A stretch of DNA of 64,000 nt, taken from positions 655,001 through 719,000 of the forward strand of contig JAKOGI010000009.1 in NCBI GenBank assembly GCA_029747015.1. The letters run 5' to 3'. The notes beneath the pieces are model-generated. The model searched no databases and had not been told where the DNA came from. It worked only from the letters and a program-made list of their open reading frames with translations. The position numbers and the translations under genes are program-made. How positions within the stretch are numbered: the first letter of the stretch is position 1; every line of letters starts with the position of its first letter. Below, one piece after another: positions 33,001-45,602 of this stretch. This stretch comes from Carnegiea gigantea (lineage: Eukaryota; Streptophyta; Magnoliopsida; Caryophyllales; Cactaceae).

Positions 33001-36000
33001 CCAAACCAGCACATAAAGGCTAAAGCACCTATAGACCAAGATTTCGGATCTCCTCTGCACAGAAACAACTAAAGGAGAGCATAAAAAAACCAATGGAGTA
33101 ATAAACGATTGGCTGTTTTTAGGTCACCTTGGCACATAAAGCCCCTATAAACAAATGGAGTAATAAATGATTAGCTTGGGAGGGTTTCTTTGGTAGGAAG
33201 GTGAAAAGGAAGAAGAAGGCTGCCTTGACTCTTCCTCATGCAATCTTTTGGAGTATTTGGAGAGAGAAAAATAGAAGAGTTTCCGAATGTGTAAAAACTC
33301 CTTTCCAGCGCTTGAAAGATAATTTCATCAAGACGCTCTACTTTTGGGATAATGGAAAGTTGAGCCCTTCCTCTTTTGATGTGGCCTATTTTGTAGATAG
33401 CTTATATTTTGGATGTATATAGTCTTTTGGATGATGCTTTCTATGCATCTGATCTTTTGATCTTTCCATATTAATATTTACCTTTTCCCTATCACCACCA
33501 AAAAAAAAAAAAATATTTCCCTCCCGTCAATAAATAATTTCAAGATTGAAGAGTTGTATTGACTAAAAAGGGCTTCTTCATCCAATACTCCCAAGGGAAT
33601 TTATTATCCGATAATGGAGAGACGGGGGAATAAAGACTATAAAAGCTTCGAAAGTATATTTCAAAATGAACTGCAGGAGATCCCAACTAGCCACGGCATG
33701 AGGACCCCTTCATAGAATCCCTGATAAGGAAAAATTCAGAAAACAACAATTTTAGTTGTAGATCACAAGTATATGGTCCATTCTTGATAGGAGGTCGTAT
33801 GATAGATATATTTCTAAGTTTCACCTTTAAAAAGTTGTACTTCTACAGAGATCTGTTTGTCATTGATAATGTAACATTGCAACTATAGAGTGTTGGCTCT
33901 AGTAGAGGGATAACTCCAATGGAATTTTTGTCTCCCCTTGCACTGACATTTTTTCCCATGGGCATAATAGGAACTTTGTTGCATGGAAGAGCATGTCTAG
34001 CAATGGGGAAAAAAAGGCTTGTGTTCAAAAGATGATGACAGCCAAGAGGATGATTTGTTGGACGCACACAACGTTGGATAAAATGACAAATGAGATGAAA
34101 GTAGAGTATATAGTGGTCACTATAGGAGATGCAAGAAGACTTATGCCTGTCATTTTCATGGGTAAATTGCGGGCTCCCAGATTCCCTTCCCACATTTCTT
34201 TGTTTTTTTTTTGGGGGGGGGGGGAAGCAAAGATAATATATTCATTGGAGAAAGGGAATAGATACAAGAGAGGATGCTGAAAAAAACATCCAACAAAAAG
34301 CTAATTACAACCCCAAAAAGAGGCTATCCACAAAATCAATAATATCAAACCAAGAGGAAACCCTCCTCCTTACAAAAGAATAAGGTCTTGAGCCATTTGT
34401 CTTTCAACTACTCAAGAGAAGTTTCGACCCATCAAAAACCTCTTATGCCTCTCCATCCATATAATCCAAAAATGGCATATCGGGGATTACTTAGAAGGCT
34501 CTATATTTAACCTTCCCAAGGCAATAAATGATGTCTCACCATGCTAGGCACCACCAAATGAAGACCCAACTGCAAGCTAAATTCCAAAGGTTTCTAGCAA
34601 GAGTGCAGTGGAAGAGAAGATGGTCCATGGTTTCCAACTAGCCTTTGCACATGAAGCACCTATTGACCACAATTTTGCCACTCTTTTGTAAGTTACATAA
34701 GTTAGTATCTTTCCATGAGAAGCTTCCCGCACAAACACAGACACTTTTAAATTGGTAGAAGACTTCCAAATAATATTCCAAGGAAAACCACAAATATAAG
34801 GAGAAGATGACGCATTGTCAACACACTAAGAGAGGTGAAGAAAATAAGAGTTAACAGTGAACCTCCCAATGACGTTGAGATTCCATCTAACCATGTAAAT
34901 TGGGTAATCATTGAGATGCACCCCGTGAAGCATGTTGAAGAACTGAGCCACAGTATCACCCTCTAAGAATGCATCACAAATAAAATCAAGGGGCCAAACA
35001 AAAGAAGTAGAGTTGTTCTCCAAATAGTAAGAGACATGCACACCCCTATCCTCTGGGCGGGGCAGAGTGAAGGGAAGCAGTCCCTCAAAAGACCTCCACC
35101 GCACTATTTGTGATGCCAAAAAGAGACAGAGGAGCCATCACCCACCTTGAAAGTAATGTGAGGGTAGAATCTTTCCCAACCTTAGTAATGAACGTTCAAA
35201 GTCCAACACCATAAGTGCCATAGAGCTTAGTTGGAACCCAATTAAGGCCCACCACCCCATACTTGGTCTTGACCACAGTTCTCCAAAGTCTCTCTTGCTC
35301 ATTCATAAACTTCCATAACCATTTACCAAGAACAATCTCATTAAAAACAGTCAAGTCTCTAATGCCTAAGCCACCTTAGGAAAAGGTTGCTTAAAAATAT
35401 TCCATTTTACCAAGCGATACTTGAATCATCCTCAAAGTTTCTTTGAATAGCTTCTAACTTGTGAGCCACCAAGCGAGGAACGGAAAAGAGAGAAAGAAAG
35501 TAGGTTGGGATACTAGAAAGAACACTTCTGATAAGTGTCAACTTTTAGTGAGAAACATGGCTTTCTAACCAGAGAGTCTCTTGTGAAACCTCTCAATCAC
35601 TGGTTTCACAAATGGATTCTCTTTGAATATTGCACCAATGGAAGAGAGTGGAAGGGAGTCCAAACCACAACTCATTCCCTCCCATTTCTACCCATTCTTT
35701 CCAATTCGTTTTCACTCATTCAAAAAAACATCCCTTTCTTATACAATCTTTCCAATTCCTTCTCATTCCTTTTTTTATCTTTTTCACTCTCAGTCCAAAA
35801 AAAATTTTCAACTCTTCTCATTCCATTCCATTCCATTCCTTCCAAATCCTTCTCACTCCTTCCTATTCTTTCCCGTTCCTTTTGTATCCCATCATTCCCA
35901 TTCCATACCAATTCCTCCCTAAAAAAAAAAACATGCCCTCATATGGTTTAGCCATGTGAAGAGAAGGGGTATCAAATTAGATTCGTTCCACTTGTGGCTT

Positions 36001-39000
36001 CCTGAGAACATGCACTTCATAGAATGGCAGTCTATGATTATAGTCACAAATCAGAGATGAGCACCATGTTACACTCTCATTAGACTTTGACACTTACTAT
36101 TCTCCTCCATCGCCTGAAAGACATTTTACCCTCTTGATGGTAAGATCTTTTCCATTTAAGAGCTCATTCTTTTCACAAGTAAATACTTGGCTCCCACTCA
36201 TTTCCACTCATTCCCACTCCTTAAAGATAAATATCACTCTCTCCTACTCCATTCCGCTCCTTCCCACTCCTCCTACTCCCCTCCACTACTCCTTGACATT
36301 AATAACTCTATCTTTCTCCTACTTTATTCCATTCCTTCCCACTCCATTGCACTCCTTTCCACTCATTCCCACTCTTGCAAGAAAAAACCATTCCTTCCCT
36401 CTCCATTCTATTTCTTCTTGCTTCATTCCATTTCTTCCCATCCACAACCCAACTTACCCACGCGAAAAGATCAGGACCTAAAGATACACCTTCCAAAATG
36501 CATTTTAGTTTTCTCTTCATGCAGATAACAAGAAACATGGAAAGCCTACATTTATAAGCCAAAAATACATAGGGATGCAGAAATTTCCAATATATCATGA
36601 AAATCCCAGGTTCTTGAACAAACATTGCCTAAGAAATTACTGAACTAACAAGTAACAATCAACCAATATAACAATAAGAATACAAAAGAAACTATTCATG
36701 TTGATCTCAATCTCCCTTAAAACGTTTTCCAAAGTTTGTATCATTCTTCTACAGTTCTACTAAGGGGGAAAAAACTTCGACTACAACTTGCAGTATGGGC
36801 CCTATGGGTCCCATTTTCATAGGCAATGCGGCTTCAACTACATGTTCATAGAGAAGAGAAGTATCCGTTCATGTGCAGTTTAAAATGCACATGAAACAAG
36901 TCCAAACTGTAAACAACACTAGACAGACTCAAATGAACCTCGTGGAAGAAACAAATAGCTTCTCCACAAATAGTGTGCTTATTTCTACATTTGCATCTTA
37001 AAAATTAAGAGAGACACTTTCACTGTTCTAAAAAAGCCCTAATTCAGGTTTTCAACCATTTATGCTTTATACAATTAGGCTCAATTACGGAATTTCATTG
37101 TGGCATGTGCATATCATCTTTGTTTATCTCTGCCTGCACAAACTGAACTTCTTCAAACCTTAACTCCATGTCTTACTAGAACATTACCTTAGCTCCTTCA
37201 CCTTCTCATCCGGCTCTTTAACTTCACAAATGCGTTCACATTTTGAACAGTTCAAACTTCCAGAATATGACGACATATCTATTATTCCACCCAATAACAA
37301 AGCAAAGGTTGCATGTTGAAAGGGTTTCATAACATAATCATAAGTCTCGGGGGGGTGGGGAAGAGTAGAAAATGATGATGTCCAAATAATTTTTAAAGAG
37401 TGAACAAATGGTTGGATAAGCAGACAATGAACGCGAGCAAACTGTTGACCAATATGTTTTCCAATAAGTTAACCAAATTATTGAAACAAAAGTACAAACA
37501 GTCCTACAACCTCCCATTAGACAAGTCCAGTATCTAGGCATTCCTTCTGGCAAGGAATTCTGCATTGTGGCTGAAGTACCCAGATCTTCTGCAGCTTAGT
37601 GCAGGCTTTGGGTCAAAATTGAGCAAGATACAAGGCTAAAACTTGCTCTGAGGAATATTGAAAAAATAGCAATCGGCTTCAACTACTCGAGTCTTGGTTA
37701 CCCAGAGTACATAAAAGGCTAAAATAGAAATTATGTGGGAGCAAAGCTCACAGGAAAGACTCCATAGCTGTCGATGTGAGGAGTTGGTAGTGGCAGATTG
37801 GTAGTACTTGGTGACAAACATCATTAGCAATCAGTGTCAACGGTCAGATTTGGGGAACAAGAACAGATTATTGTGCTACAATAATAGTTGACGAAGGATC
37901 ACGGCAAAACGAGGACAACCTTGGATTGGTACAAAAATCCTTTGGAGTAACAAACAGATGAAGAAGCTCAAAGACATCGAAAAGTTTCCCCAAATGCAAA
38001 GCAAAGGTATGGAAACACATATTCAAGGCATCCAGGGCAAATGGATCAAGAGACCCTATCTTTGGGAGACCAGGTTCCTTTTGCTCCTTTCTGGTGGAAC
38101 CTATATCTAATATCTAATCCCTTTGTAGGATGCTATGTATCCACCCAATTTGGTTTTTTAATCAATATACAATCTTTGACTGCCGCTGATCATTCCCCCC
38201 CCCCCCAAAAAAAAAAGTGTAATTGAGAGTTATATGCTCAAATTTTTTTGGCAAGTGAAAATCCATAGATAACTTTGCTAAGGAGTAACCTACCTAGGAA
38301 GAAGTAAACAACAAATGTTTAAGACCAGATTATCTCCTCTTGCATTTGGCTAAAAATAAAAAACATTGACAAAAAAAGTTGCATACTACTTTTCATGGTT
38401 AAAATCGCATGGATGGTACAGCAATATCCCATAAAACACACAAAATATAATCACAAAGTACGTGCATCTCCCCAAAAAAAATCAAGCATAAAAGTAATCT
38501 CAAAATGTTACCTCAAACCCTAAACAATTATCCATCCAAGATGCCACAAACCTAGAAAAAAAAAGGCTCCGGTGTGTAGCAGAAGAAGAGAGCAATAACC
38601 AGAACCATAATAAACCCAAAATTTAACAAATGGTATTGAAATCAAAGCACAAAAGAAGGAGATCCAGACAAGAAATATGACGAACCTTTCACAAGCATCT
38701 TCAAGGGAAGAAAACGGACGCTTGAAATCAGGGTGGCAAACACGCCAAGCATCCTGGTACGCCATCTGAAGCTCCGCCTGGTTACCCGCTAATGGCGGCG
38801 GCTGTTGCTGGGTTGGTGGCCTATTCACCTTCTGTTGTAGAAGTTGCTGCTGAGCCTGGGGACTCGAATTAGGGTTTGGACGGGGCGAAGATTGCTGATG
38901 TAGAGGATGAACAGAATTAGGGTTAGGGTTAGGAGTCTGGCCAAGATTGAGGGGTCGATTAGCACCAAGAGGGCGTAAATGGGCATCGATGTTAGACGGA

Positions 39001-39035
39001 AAACGAGCCATGGCAGCTTGTTGTTGCTGCCTTTG

Positions 39036-39074
<39 letters not shown>

Positions 39075-39179
39075 TTGTTGTTGCTGTAATTGTTGTAGAA
39101 GATACATTTGCTGTTGTTGGTGTTGCTGTTGCAGAATCAATTGTTGCTGGTGCTGCGCCAACGCCTTCGCTTCATCCAT
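30015..39179 (-). CDS. BRIP1/BRIP2: GLTSCR1-domain SWI/SNF subunit (BRM-interacting protein BRIP-type), complete
   Basis: Two coding exons lie on the minus strand: 39179-38686 (494 nt) and 30657-30015 (643 nt). They give 378 residues plus TGA, joined across AG|G with matching phase. Exon 1 starts [13 protein letters not shown], has a glutamine-rich tract (about residues 10-55), then Pro/Asn/Gln-rich sequence, and ends in the first half of the conserved domain ([20 protein letters not shown]). Exon 2 completes it with [16 protein letters not shown] and [21 protein letters not shown] Glu/Arg/Ala-rich helical or coiled-coil segment (about 225-300) and an acidic tail ending GEFDLNTR follow. Plant proteins with this domain (Arabidopsis BRIP1/BRIP2) are subunits of BRM-containing chromatin remodellers in the nucleus. 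The 8.0-kb intron carries LINE and SINE fragments, so reading exon 2 alone from an upstream intronic ATG gives a false N-terminus. I cannot separate the BRIP1 and BRIP2 paralogues. Confidence 0.93.
31715..31830 (-). mobile_element. tRNA-derived SINE-like unit in BRIP intron
   Basis: On the minus strand, TAGCCTGGTGG (31816-31806) is a box A and GGTTTAATTCC (31773-31763) is a box B, at tRNA-like spacing. A T/G-rich tail with a poly(G) run follows near 31727-31717. There is no full cloverleaf. Confidence 0.55.
32812..33093 (-). mobile_element. LINE 3'-region fragment (minus strand)
   Basis: A short open frame contains [19 protein letters not shown], resembling the post-RNase-H tail of plant L1 ORF2. 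A related copy lies inverted 100 bases downstream (33190-33500). Confidence 0.4.
33190..33508 (+). mobile_element. 5'-truncated LINE 3' end with poly(A)
   Basis: The frame 33201-33422 contains [17 protein letters not shown], the conserved C-terminal end of plant L1 ORF2. It is followed about 80 bases after the stop by a poly(A) near 33499-33511. It is a 5'-truncated insertion with no catalytic domain. Confidence 0.7.
34200..35615 (-). mobile_element. 5'-truncated LINE-1 fragment (minus strand)
   Basis: Read on the minus strand, the fragment starts near 35615 with a piece of the reverse-transcriptase thumb region ([14 protein letters not shown]). It continues through a degraded linker with [12 protein letters not shown] and [12 protein letters not shown]. 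It ends at a T-run at 34202-34211 on the plus strand (poly(A) of the element). The frame is broken many times. No target duplication was found because the right end runs into pyrimidine-rich repeats. Confidence 0.7.
35655..35945 (+). repeat. Pyrimidine-rich TTCC/CATTCC degenerate repeat block 1
   Basis: Irregular repeats of CATTCC, CTTCC and CACTC units form a strongly strand-asymmetric stretch. The overlapping open frames in all three registers are by-products of the missing stop codons. Confidence 0.8.
36190..36470 (+). repeat. Pyrimidine-rich TTCC/CACTCC degenerate repeat block 2
   Basis: A second block with the same composition and units (CACTCATTCC, CTTCCCACTCC) follows after about 245 bases of ordinary sequence. 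It is probably one duplicated or interrupted repeat with block 1. Confidence 0.8.
36480..38685. other. Proximal part of BRIP intron, no element resolved
   Basis: The sequence is AT-rich with no recognised coding sequence. A C-run joined to an A-run at 38196-38218 resembles the end of a retroposed element, but no body could be assigned upstream of it. Confidence 0.35.
39015..39115 (-). repeat. Polyglutamine codon repeat in BRIP exon 1
   Basis: Mixed CAG/CAA codons on the minus strand encode a glutamine run of about 20 residues flanked by shorter runs. Several CAA interruptions break the pure CAG tract. Confidence 0.95.
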
Positions 39180-39183
39180 TTCT

Positions 39184-39185
<2 letters not shown>

Positions 39186-39219
<34 letters not shown>
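39186..39219. repeat. (TC)n microsatellite in BRIP 5' UTR
   Basis: Seventeen TC dinucleotides end seven bases before the start codon; the gene strand reads GA repeats. An upstream in-frame ATG in this run would add an Arg-Glu repeat, so the start at 39179 is preferred. Confidence 0.9.
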
Positions 39220-39221
<2 letters not shown>

Positions 39222-39222
<1 letters not shown>

Positions 39223-41690
39223 GAGCCAGAGATTGAAGATGAATGAACGTTCAGAAAGAAACTGAAGAGCTTCCAAGTCCTCGATTAAGAATTATCAACA
39301 CTCATTTCTGAGTTATGAACGTTGTGCATTTGGCCATTCCCCATTCTCCTTTTACCCTTTCTCTTTTTTTTTTGGGTCTTGTTTTTGTTTCAAGTGAATC
39401 GAGGGGTGTGATTTTGAGATGATTTAGGGGCCCTTGAGTTTAAGAATAGGACTTCAATTATCATAGCAAAAAGAAAAAAATAATAATAAAATACAAGAAA
39501 CTGACAGTTTTATTTGATTGTTCACGGATAAGGTCTTTATTGAATCTGATCAAGTCCTTATATTTCTATGTCTCTTGTTCACAACAATCCTTTGTTGATT
39601 AAATAGAGTAGGGTTAGGTTACGTAGAGGGGGTTTGCTTACCAATAAGGGAGGAAAAAATTGTACTTGATAATATGTGCTTAAATAAGACATTTAGTAAG
39701 TTTTGCATGAGATCGTCTTATATAAAGAATATCATGAGACAAATGCTTTTAAGGTGATTTTAATGTAGTTGAGGTGAGTAATAATTTATTTATGTGTGTT
39801 TGTAATAAAAGTTACTGATAGATAAACTATTAGTCATTTTAAATTAAAAAGTAACTTCAAAACATATTATCAGACACTGCAAAACAGTAAAAAAGTCACC
39901 TTTAAACGAGCTTGTTTTACCATAGCTCTTATGTAAGATGATTTCAATCAAGAATTTGTGTTAGATATTTGTGTATATGCATGTGCACACATATATATGA
40001 ATTAACTACAATCAAAGCTGAGTAGTTGGTGAAATGATTGATGAAAGCCCATCCACAACATATCAATGGTTGAGAGATTAATAGGGACTTGTAATCAAAG
40101 TTATTTCAATAGGTCAATTAGGAATTGTCATCTGTCAGCAACTCCTCACTATTTTATCTCTTATAGTAGTTGAGCCTTAAGAAACCTAAGCGATATTACC
40201 TCCTACTTAGTGACACAAAAAGAGTGGTCAGGTTCTAGCGAGCAACATATGGAATCCTATTAGTGTATTGGTGATCTTAAAACGTGTTGAAGTCCATACA
40301 CATCCATGGAGCGATGCGTTTTAAATATTAGAAGAGATAAGAAGAAAACCCAATCTAGTTTATGAAGACAACCATGTCATACTTAGCTGAGTGAGACATG
40401 ACATTTGGTAATTAGTTTGGTCATGGTTTAGCATGGTCCTAACAACTCTTTGTATCAGTTAGTGCCAAGTTGCACCCACAAACACATATTTGTCATGGGG
40501 TGAGGTCAGGTTGGGGGGGGGGACACAGATGCATCATTGAAGACCTTGACACTTCTTGTGATTTCAAATATGCGGCACATAATGTCTTACTCTAAAGAAA
40601 GGAAAAAAAACATTAGCATTTTTTTAAAGCAAAAGGTTATAGTGTTTGTACCTTGTCGCCATGCTACAACCACAACATCATAAATTGATCAACTCTTCAT
40701 AGTACACGTGTCTCGATTAAATTACTAATCAATGTTTTCCATTTTAATTCAATTTCAAATTATTTTTAAAATCAAAAAATAGATTTCTTAATTTGATGAA
40801 ATATAATTGAACAAAGATGTATCCTTAGTTGACATATTCATATATTCACATTAAAAACCCAAAACTTCTTTCTTTTACGTCGTGTTCCTCTTTTATCTAT
40901 CCCTTCCTCACACAACCCTCCGTTATTGTCGGCCAAGCCTCCATATTCTCTCGAAGCATATTCTTTGAGTCTTACTTGTTTCCAGTTAATGTTTCCATTT
41001 TCATCTTGCCTAGGGAGAAGCACCCATCTTATCCTTCATCTTTTTCTGACACTGTACACATGTACATTCATCATAATTTTCAACAAGACTTTTCCAGCTG
41101 CCCTGTACATTTGTTGTCGTGCAAGCAATATCACTTCCTGCTCCAACAAGCCGGATCCTAACAAAAATATTATGTATGTGCATGGTGGACGAGAACTGGT
41201 ATCAATCAAAATATACACATAGTCAGTTGCTAATACTGAATCTTGGAATAAAGAATTATTCATTGAAGTTTTCTTGAGGTTGAAAAGAATAATAAGAATG
41301 AGAGGACGAACTAGCCTAAAAAACATAGTTAGTAGTGTAAGGAAAATTTTCTGATAATTGAGGGGACCAAAGGCTACGGAAGGTTAATTAGGCTGAAAAG
41401 AGGTAGAAATATCAGTAGAAGTCGAAGGGTGCCTAGTCTTGTGGCTCCCCCAATGCACGATCTTTAACACGAATACCCAGTGTCTCTCGAGTAAAAGCCA
41501 AAAAATATTAATATATAAATGAACAAGATCAATTAGTAACTAGAAATTTGAAATTCAAGCAAAAAGCAATTAGTAAAATGAATAAGATCACCTAATATTC
41601 AGGGATACCAAATTTAAATAATAAACGATTAATAAGTGAACAAGAGATTTAATAAAGAATCATGTGAAGTTCAAGTAATCTTCATTCGAT
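39222..41690. other. BRIP 5' flank and AT-rich spacer
   Basis: The first few hundred bases above 39222 should hold the BRIP promoter. A minus-strand frame with one stop (41326-40838) contains peptide-like sequence, but I cannot assign it to any family. No other feature is recognised. Confidence 0.4.
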
Positions 41691-41699
41691 ACATTTAAG

Positions 41700-43450
41700 T
41701 AAATTAAAAGTTCGATGCAATTTGATCAAAATTCATTCATCATCATTAGTATTTGTTGTCCTCATTTTCTTCCTCATCCATCTTGTCTACTCAATCTTCG
41801 TCATCTTCTTCGATATCCTCTTCTCTATCTTCCCTTGGAAGTATATCAAAATGAATTTCTTTAAGAACTCCATTCCTTGGTCTTATGCTTTCAAGAGGTA
41901 CATCATAATGTGCAATACATTGTACATCATCTCGTCTTAGCAAGCAAGCCTTAATGTCAAAGGGTTATTCACATTTACTGTTTGTTCAGTTGTCACAGTA
42001 CACCAAACTGCTTTTTCCCTTCTCTTATTAAGATAAGGTACATAAAAGACTTGTGTTACTGTTTGAGCAAATATGAGGGGGCGTACTTTCCTCACCTTTG
42101 ACTACAATGAATATCAACAAATAAGAATACCAGATTAATCATCTACAATATCAGCATCCCTGGTTGCCGTAATACATACTCAACTTTTTAATAATCCCTT
42201 TACTCCTCTTTCGTGCGCGAAATTTATATTCATTAACATATTAGATGGAATAGGTTGTGACGACATTAGGCGGACCCAACAAATTACACAAAGATATTTC
42301 TAGTGTGTATGCATTTATTTTATTGTCATGTTCTTATTAGAGAAGGAATCTCATAAATAATCATAATTAACGAATATCTAACACATACTCCAATTATGTT
42401 TTAAGTCTAGACCATGAGGAAAACTTTGCTTCAATTTTGACACCAACATCTTTGTCATAAAATTGCACTTATTTTCTTGCTTAGACAAGTTGCAAAAAAG
42501 CAATGTCATATACCATTACACAATATTATAAAGACAATAAATGTGGCTAATTAACATGATACTCACTCTAAGTATGGTTGAGCTTCATCAAAATTCAATA
42601 GTTTAAGTAGCAACCTTAACCTCTTGTAGGGTGGATATTGCTTTCTAGCGTTGCCTCTAGGAGAACCTCGCAAGTTAGAATAGATGAGGTTTAATGGAAT
42701 GCTTCATTCTCCATTCGATAATTATTCCATCTAAATCAAGTTCCCACTAAAGGAGCATGAAATCCAAAGTAATAAGCAACAAATAAGATGCCTCTAGACC
42801 TAAGTATGTTTCACAAATAGACCCTCCAGGGCGAGCATCATTTTCCACCGTTCTTTTTCATTGTTCAATACTGGAATACTGAAAACTTAATGTACCAAAT
42901 AGTGGTGATCATTATCTCTCAAAAGTATACATCGATTGTCACCACACTTCTCCTAAATATCTTTAATTAGCAATAAATATGTAAATGTTCCACACAAATT
43001 AGTAAAACTTGACAGGAAGATTATCTTCAATTTACAAAGAATAATAAGAACATTTGCATCCATTTATAGCAACTTTTTTGTTTTTGACACTGTTAAGCAC
43101 AAGACTTTTAAAAATTGAATTCTATCAATAAAAGGATTTCAAACTTGGCCTGGTAGTGCATCAAATGCTATTGGAAAAATCTCTATAAACATATAATAAT
43201 CATGATTTTTTAAATTAGATGACTTTGCTCTATCTACATCTGCATAATTAGGCATAAATAGTGAGTAATTGTCTAACATCCCCGACTTTGAAGCCCATTT
43301 TCATGTATCTCTATTTTTTGCTTTATATTTAAAATAATATTGGCTTCTGGCTTCACAAATTTACCATTCTCCGAGTGCCAAAGCTCTAGTTGCTTTCGAT
43401 TACAAAGTGCTTCCGATGCCCAATTGAGCCTTTAGTTTATCTTGGTCTTG
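41700..43450 (-). pseudogene. Decayed CACTA (En/Spm) transposase, Tnp2/DUF4218/DUF4216 part
   Basis: Minus-strand fragments appear in CACTA order. First is RKQLELWHSENGKFVKPEAN (about 43400-43340). About 170 bases later comes LKNHDYYMFIEIFPIAFDAL, the region leading into DUF4218. Then a degraded stretch, and a DUF4216-like end with FAQTVTQVFYVPYLNKR (about 42080-42030), PLESIRP and a run of acidic residues at the C-terminus (about 41760). Stops and frameshifts occur throughout. No CACTA termini were located, so the element limits are unknown. Confidence 0.7.
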
Positions 43451-44599
43451 CTCTTGCCCTTTACCATCCATAATGGCATTAGCACATTGTCAAAGAAATT
43501 CTTTTCTATGTTCAGAACATCTAGATTATGGCCTAGGAAGTTTACCTTTTGATATGACAACTCCCAAATATGCTCTATCTTATCCAATTATGAGTTTTTC
43601 CAAAGTCGAAAATCCTAATAAATGTCATCTTAGTCATCTTAGAAAGGTTGATGCTAAATGCACAATTTGTTGCCACTGAACCTCATTGGAGGGAAAAAAA
43701 TGTTTATTTCTTCTAAATAGATGACGTGGTGGCAAAAATCAACGATGACAATTAAATCAAGTACCTTTTCCCCTTTTCTTCGGCAAAAAACATTTCATTT
43801 GATTGATACAAATTGCACAACTAATGAGCCATGAGCGCTCCATTCTAATAGCATGCTAAAACGCCCCACCATTAAGCAGATAGCTACGTTACTATTGTAA
43901 CATCTGGCTTAGACATCCACAAGATTGTCTAACTTCCTCAATTTTAATTATCTTTTAAATTGTGTATTATAACCCTCTAATAATAAATTTGACTATGCCT
44001 GGTTGGATAATTTCTAAAACATACATCTTATTCACAATGAAACCATATCCATAACAATTACATACTTTCATGGAAAATACATCCACAATTGTTTTTACTA
44101 AATATAGGATGGAACATAGACACATTAAAAGTAAGTTTTGGTTTCCCAACTTGGTTATACGAAAGTCTTTGGCCATTACCATTTTTGACACTTCCTTGGC
44201 CTCCTTTTAAATTGTGAGGTCAAATAAGTCATACACATTAAGCAACGCGTAACTTACCACGAAAATGGGCTTCAAAGTCTTCGACCTATCCTAAACTGAC
44301 CTAAATTTCTCCATTTGATACGTTGTATCCCAGATCTATGGAAAAATCACTGCCAGATACCGCACTTTGTGTGGAAATTATAACTAGGTGATCATGTTAT
44401 TAGAATATATTTAAAAGGGACAATATTCTGTCGAAACTATTTTAAGGGAATCATTCACTGTTTACGTTTTTTTTTTTTTTAAAGCCCTTAAACTTTTCAT
44501 ATTTGCGTTTTAGCCCAAATCCTTAAAAACTCTCTCGAAAAATTTAAAATTGTGTTTGTGATTTTTTGGTCACTAGTAAAACTCAAGGCCCTCTTTCAA
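43451..44599. other. Probable continuation of the CACTA relic; no intact feature
   Basis: The AT-rich sequence on the 5' side of the CACTA fragments has short broken frames. It may be older transposase sequence, but no motif can be named. Confidence 0.3.
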
Positions 44600-44600
44600 T

Positions 44601-44614
44601 TGATACCATAGCCA
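44601..44614 (+). promoter_or_regulatory. Candidate tRNA-iMet primer-binding site of the pararetrovirus
   Basis: TGATACCATAGCCA matches the caulimovirid primer-site consensus TGGTATCAGAGCCA at 11 of 14 positions. It sits 57 bases before the first viral open frame, where a primer site is expected. Chance similarity cannot be excluded. Confidence 0.5.
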
Positions 44615-44670
44615 CGTGATTAAAAATAATTAAGATTATTAAGCTAATTAACTATGATTAGCTGTGATTA

Positions 44671-45600
44671 ATGCTTGAATCATCACCTACTTGTCTTGGT
44701 CCTAATTATTCCCATATTGTTCACTCACCAGAAGGTAATACCTCATTAGCACCTCAATTAAACTATATCACAGATATAGTTTTAGAATTAAAAGTACAAT
44801 TAGCTAAAATTAAGACTGAACTTAAGGAGTTTAAGAATCAGTTAATTGTAGTCCATTTTTCTCTTATTAACGAAGTTAGGCATAGCGAACGAGCTACTCC
44901 CAGTATCAGTACTCCTTTTCAGCATAAATATCATTTCCAAAACCCAAAAAATAAAATCCTATTTCCTTTATACAAGATTAAAATCCAAAAAGAAGTAGGA
45001 GAAAAATCATGTGAAAAATCAGCTGAAAAAGCAGAAAAAGAAGATGAAGTATGAACAATATACTCTTGAAGAGCTACAAAAGATGTTTGAGAAGGAACAA
45101 AATTTGGAAGAATTAAACAAATCATGAGCGCCATTAGCGATAAACATGACGTTTTATCTGAGGAAAATAAAGAGACTAATAGTGTCCAATTAGAAGAAGA
45201 AATATATGAGCAGATGAACCTTCTTAAGCTTGATATCTTAATGCATTACCTTTAGAATAAATTAGAAGAAAATTGGATAAAAACTATGGCAAAATGACTG
45301 TTGAAAATGAGATTAATAAAATTGGAGAAGAGATTGACTTATATGAAATAGAGGCTAATCTCGTTAAATATGTCGTTCCTAAACTTGAAGAATTTGGCGA
45401 ACCTTCTAAGAGAAATACTCATTTTTTAAGACCTAGGTGCGTCTCAGCAGGATGTACGAGCAATTTTTTCTTTGGGTTCATCCCAAGAAAAACCACAACT
45501 TTTGAATAAATTGATCTTACCCCAATTAGTCAAATAGGATATATCTTAAACATTGATGGAGCCCGTAATAGAGAAGAAATATTTAAGCACTAAAAAAAGG
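44671..45600 (+). pseudogene. Start of pararetroviral ORF1 (N-terminal region)
   Basis: A 127-residue frame with a Leu/Glu/Lys-rich, helix-prone region is followed by Lys/Glu-rich sequence. It then breaks into several frames carrying acidic, coiled-coil-like segments up to 45600. This composition is usual for the N-terminal part of caulimovirid coat polyproteins. No specific domain can be named. Confidence 0.5.
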
Positions 45601-45602
45601 GC

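Noticed and set aside
35535..36528. Several Ser/Pro/Phe-rich plus-strand frames
   Set aside because: Pyrimidine-rich repeats lack stop codons in all frames; no protein signature is present.
38947..39246. Plus-strand frame rich in cysteine
   Set aside because: It is the reverse of the polyglutamine and GA repeats of the BRIP exon.
40838..41326. Minus-strand frame with one stop, possible gene or pseudogene
   Set aside because: The sequence looks peptide-like, but no family, partner exon or splice structure was recognised, so it is mentioned only in the spacer entry.
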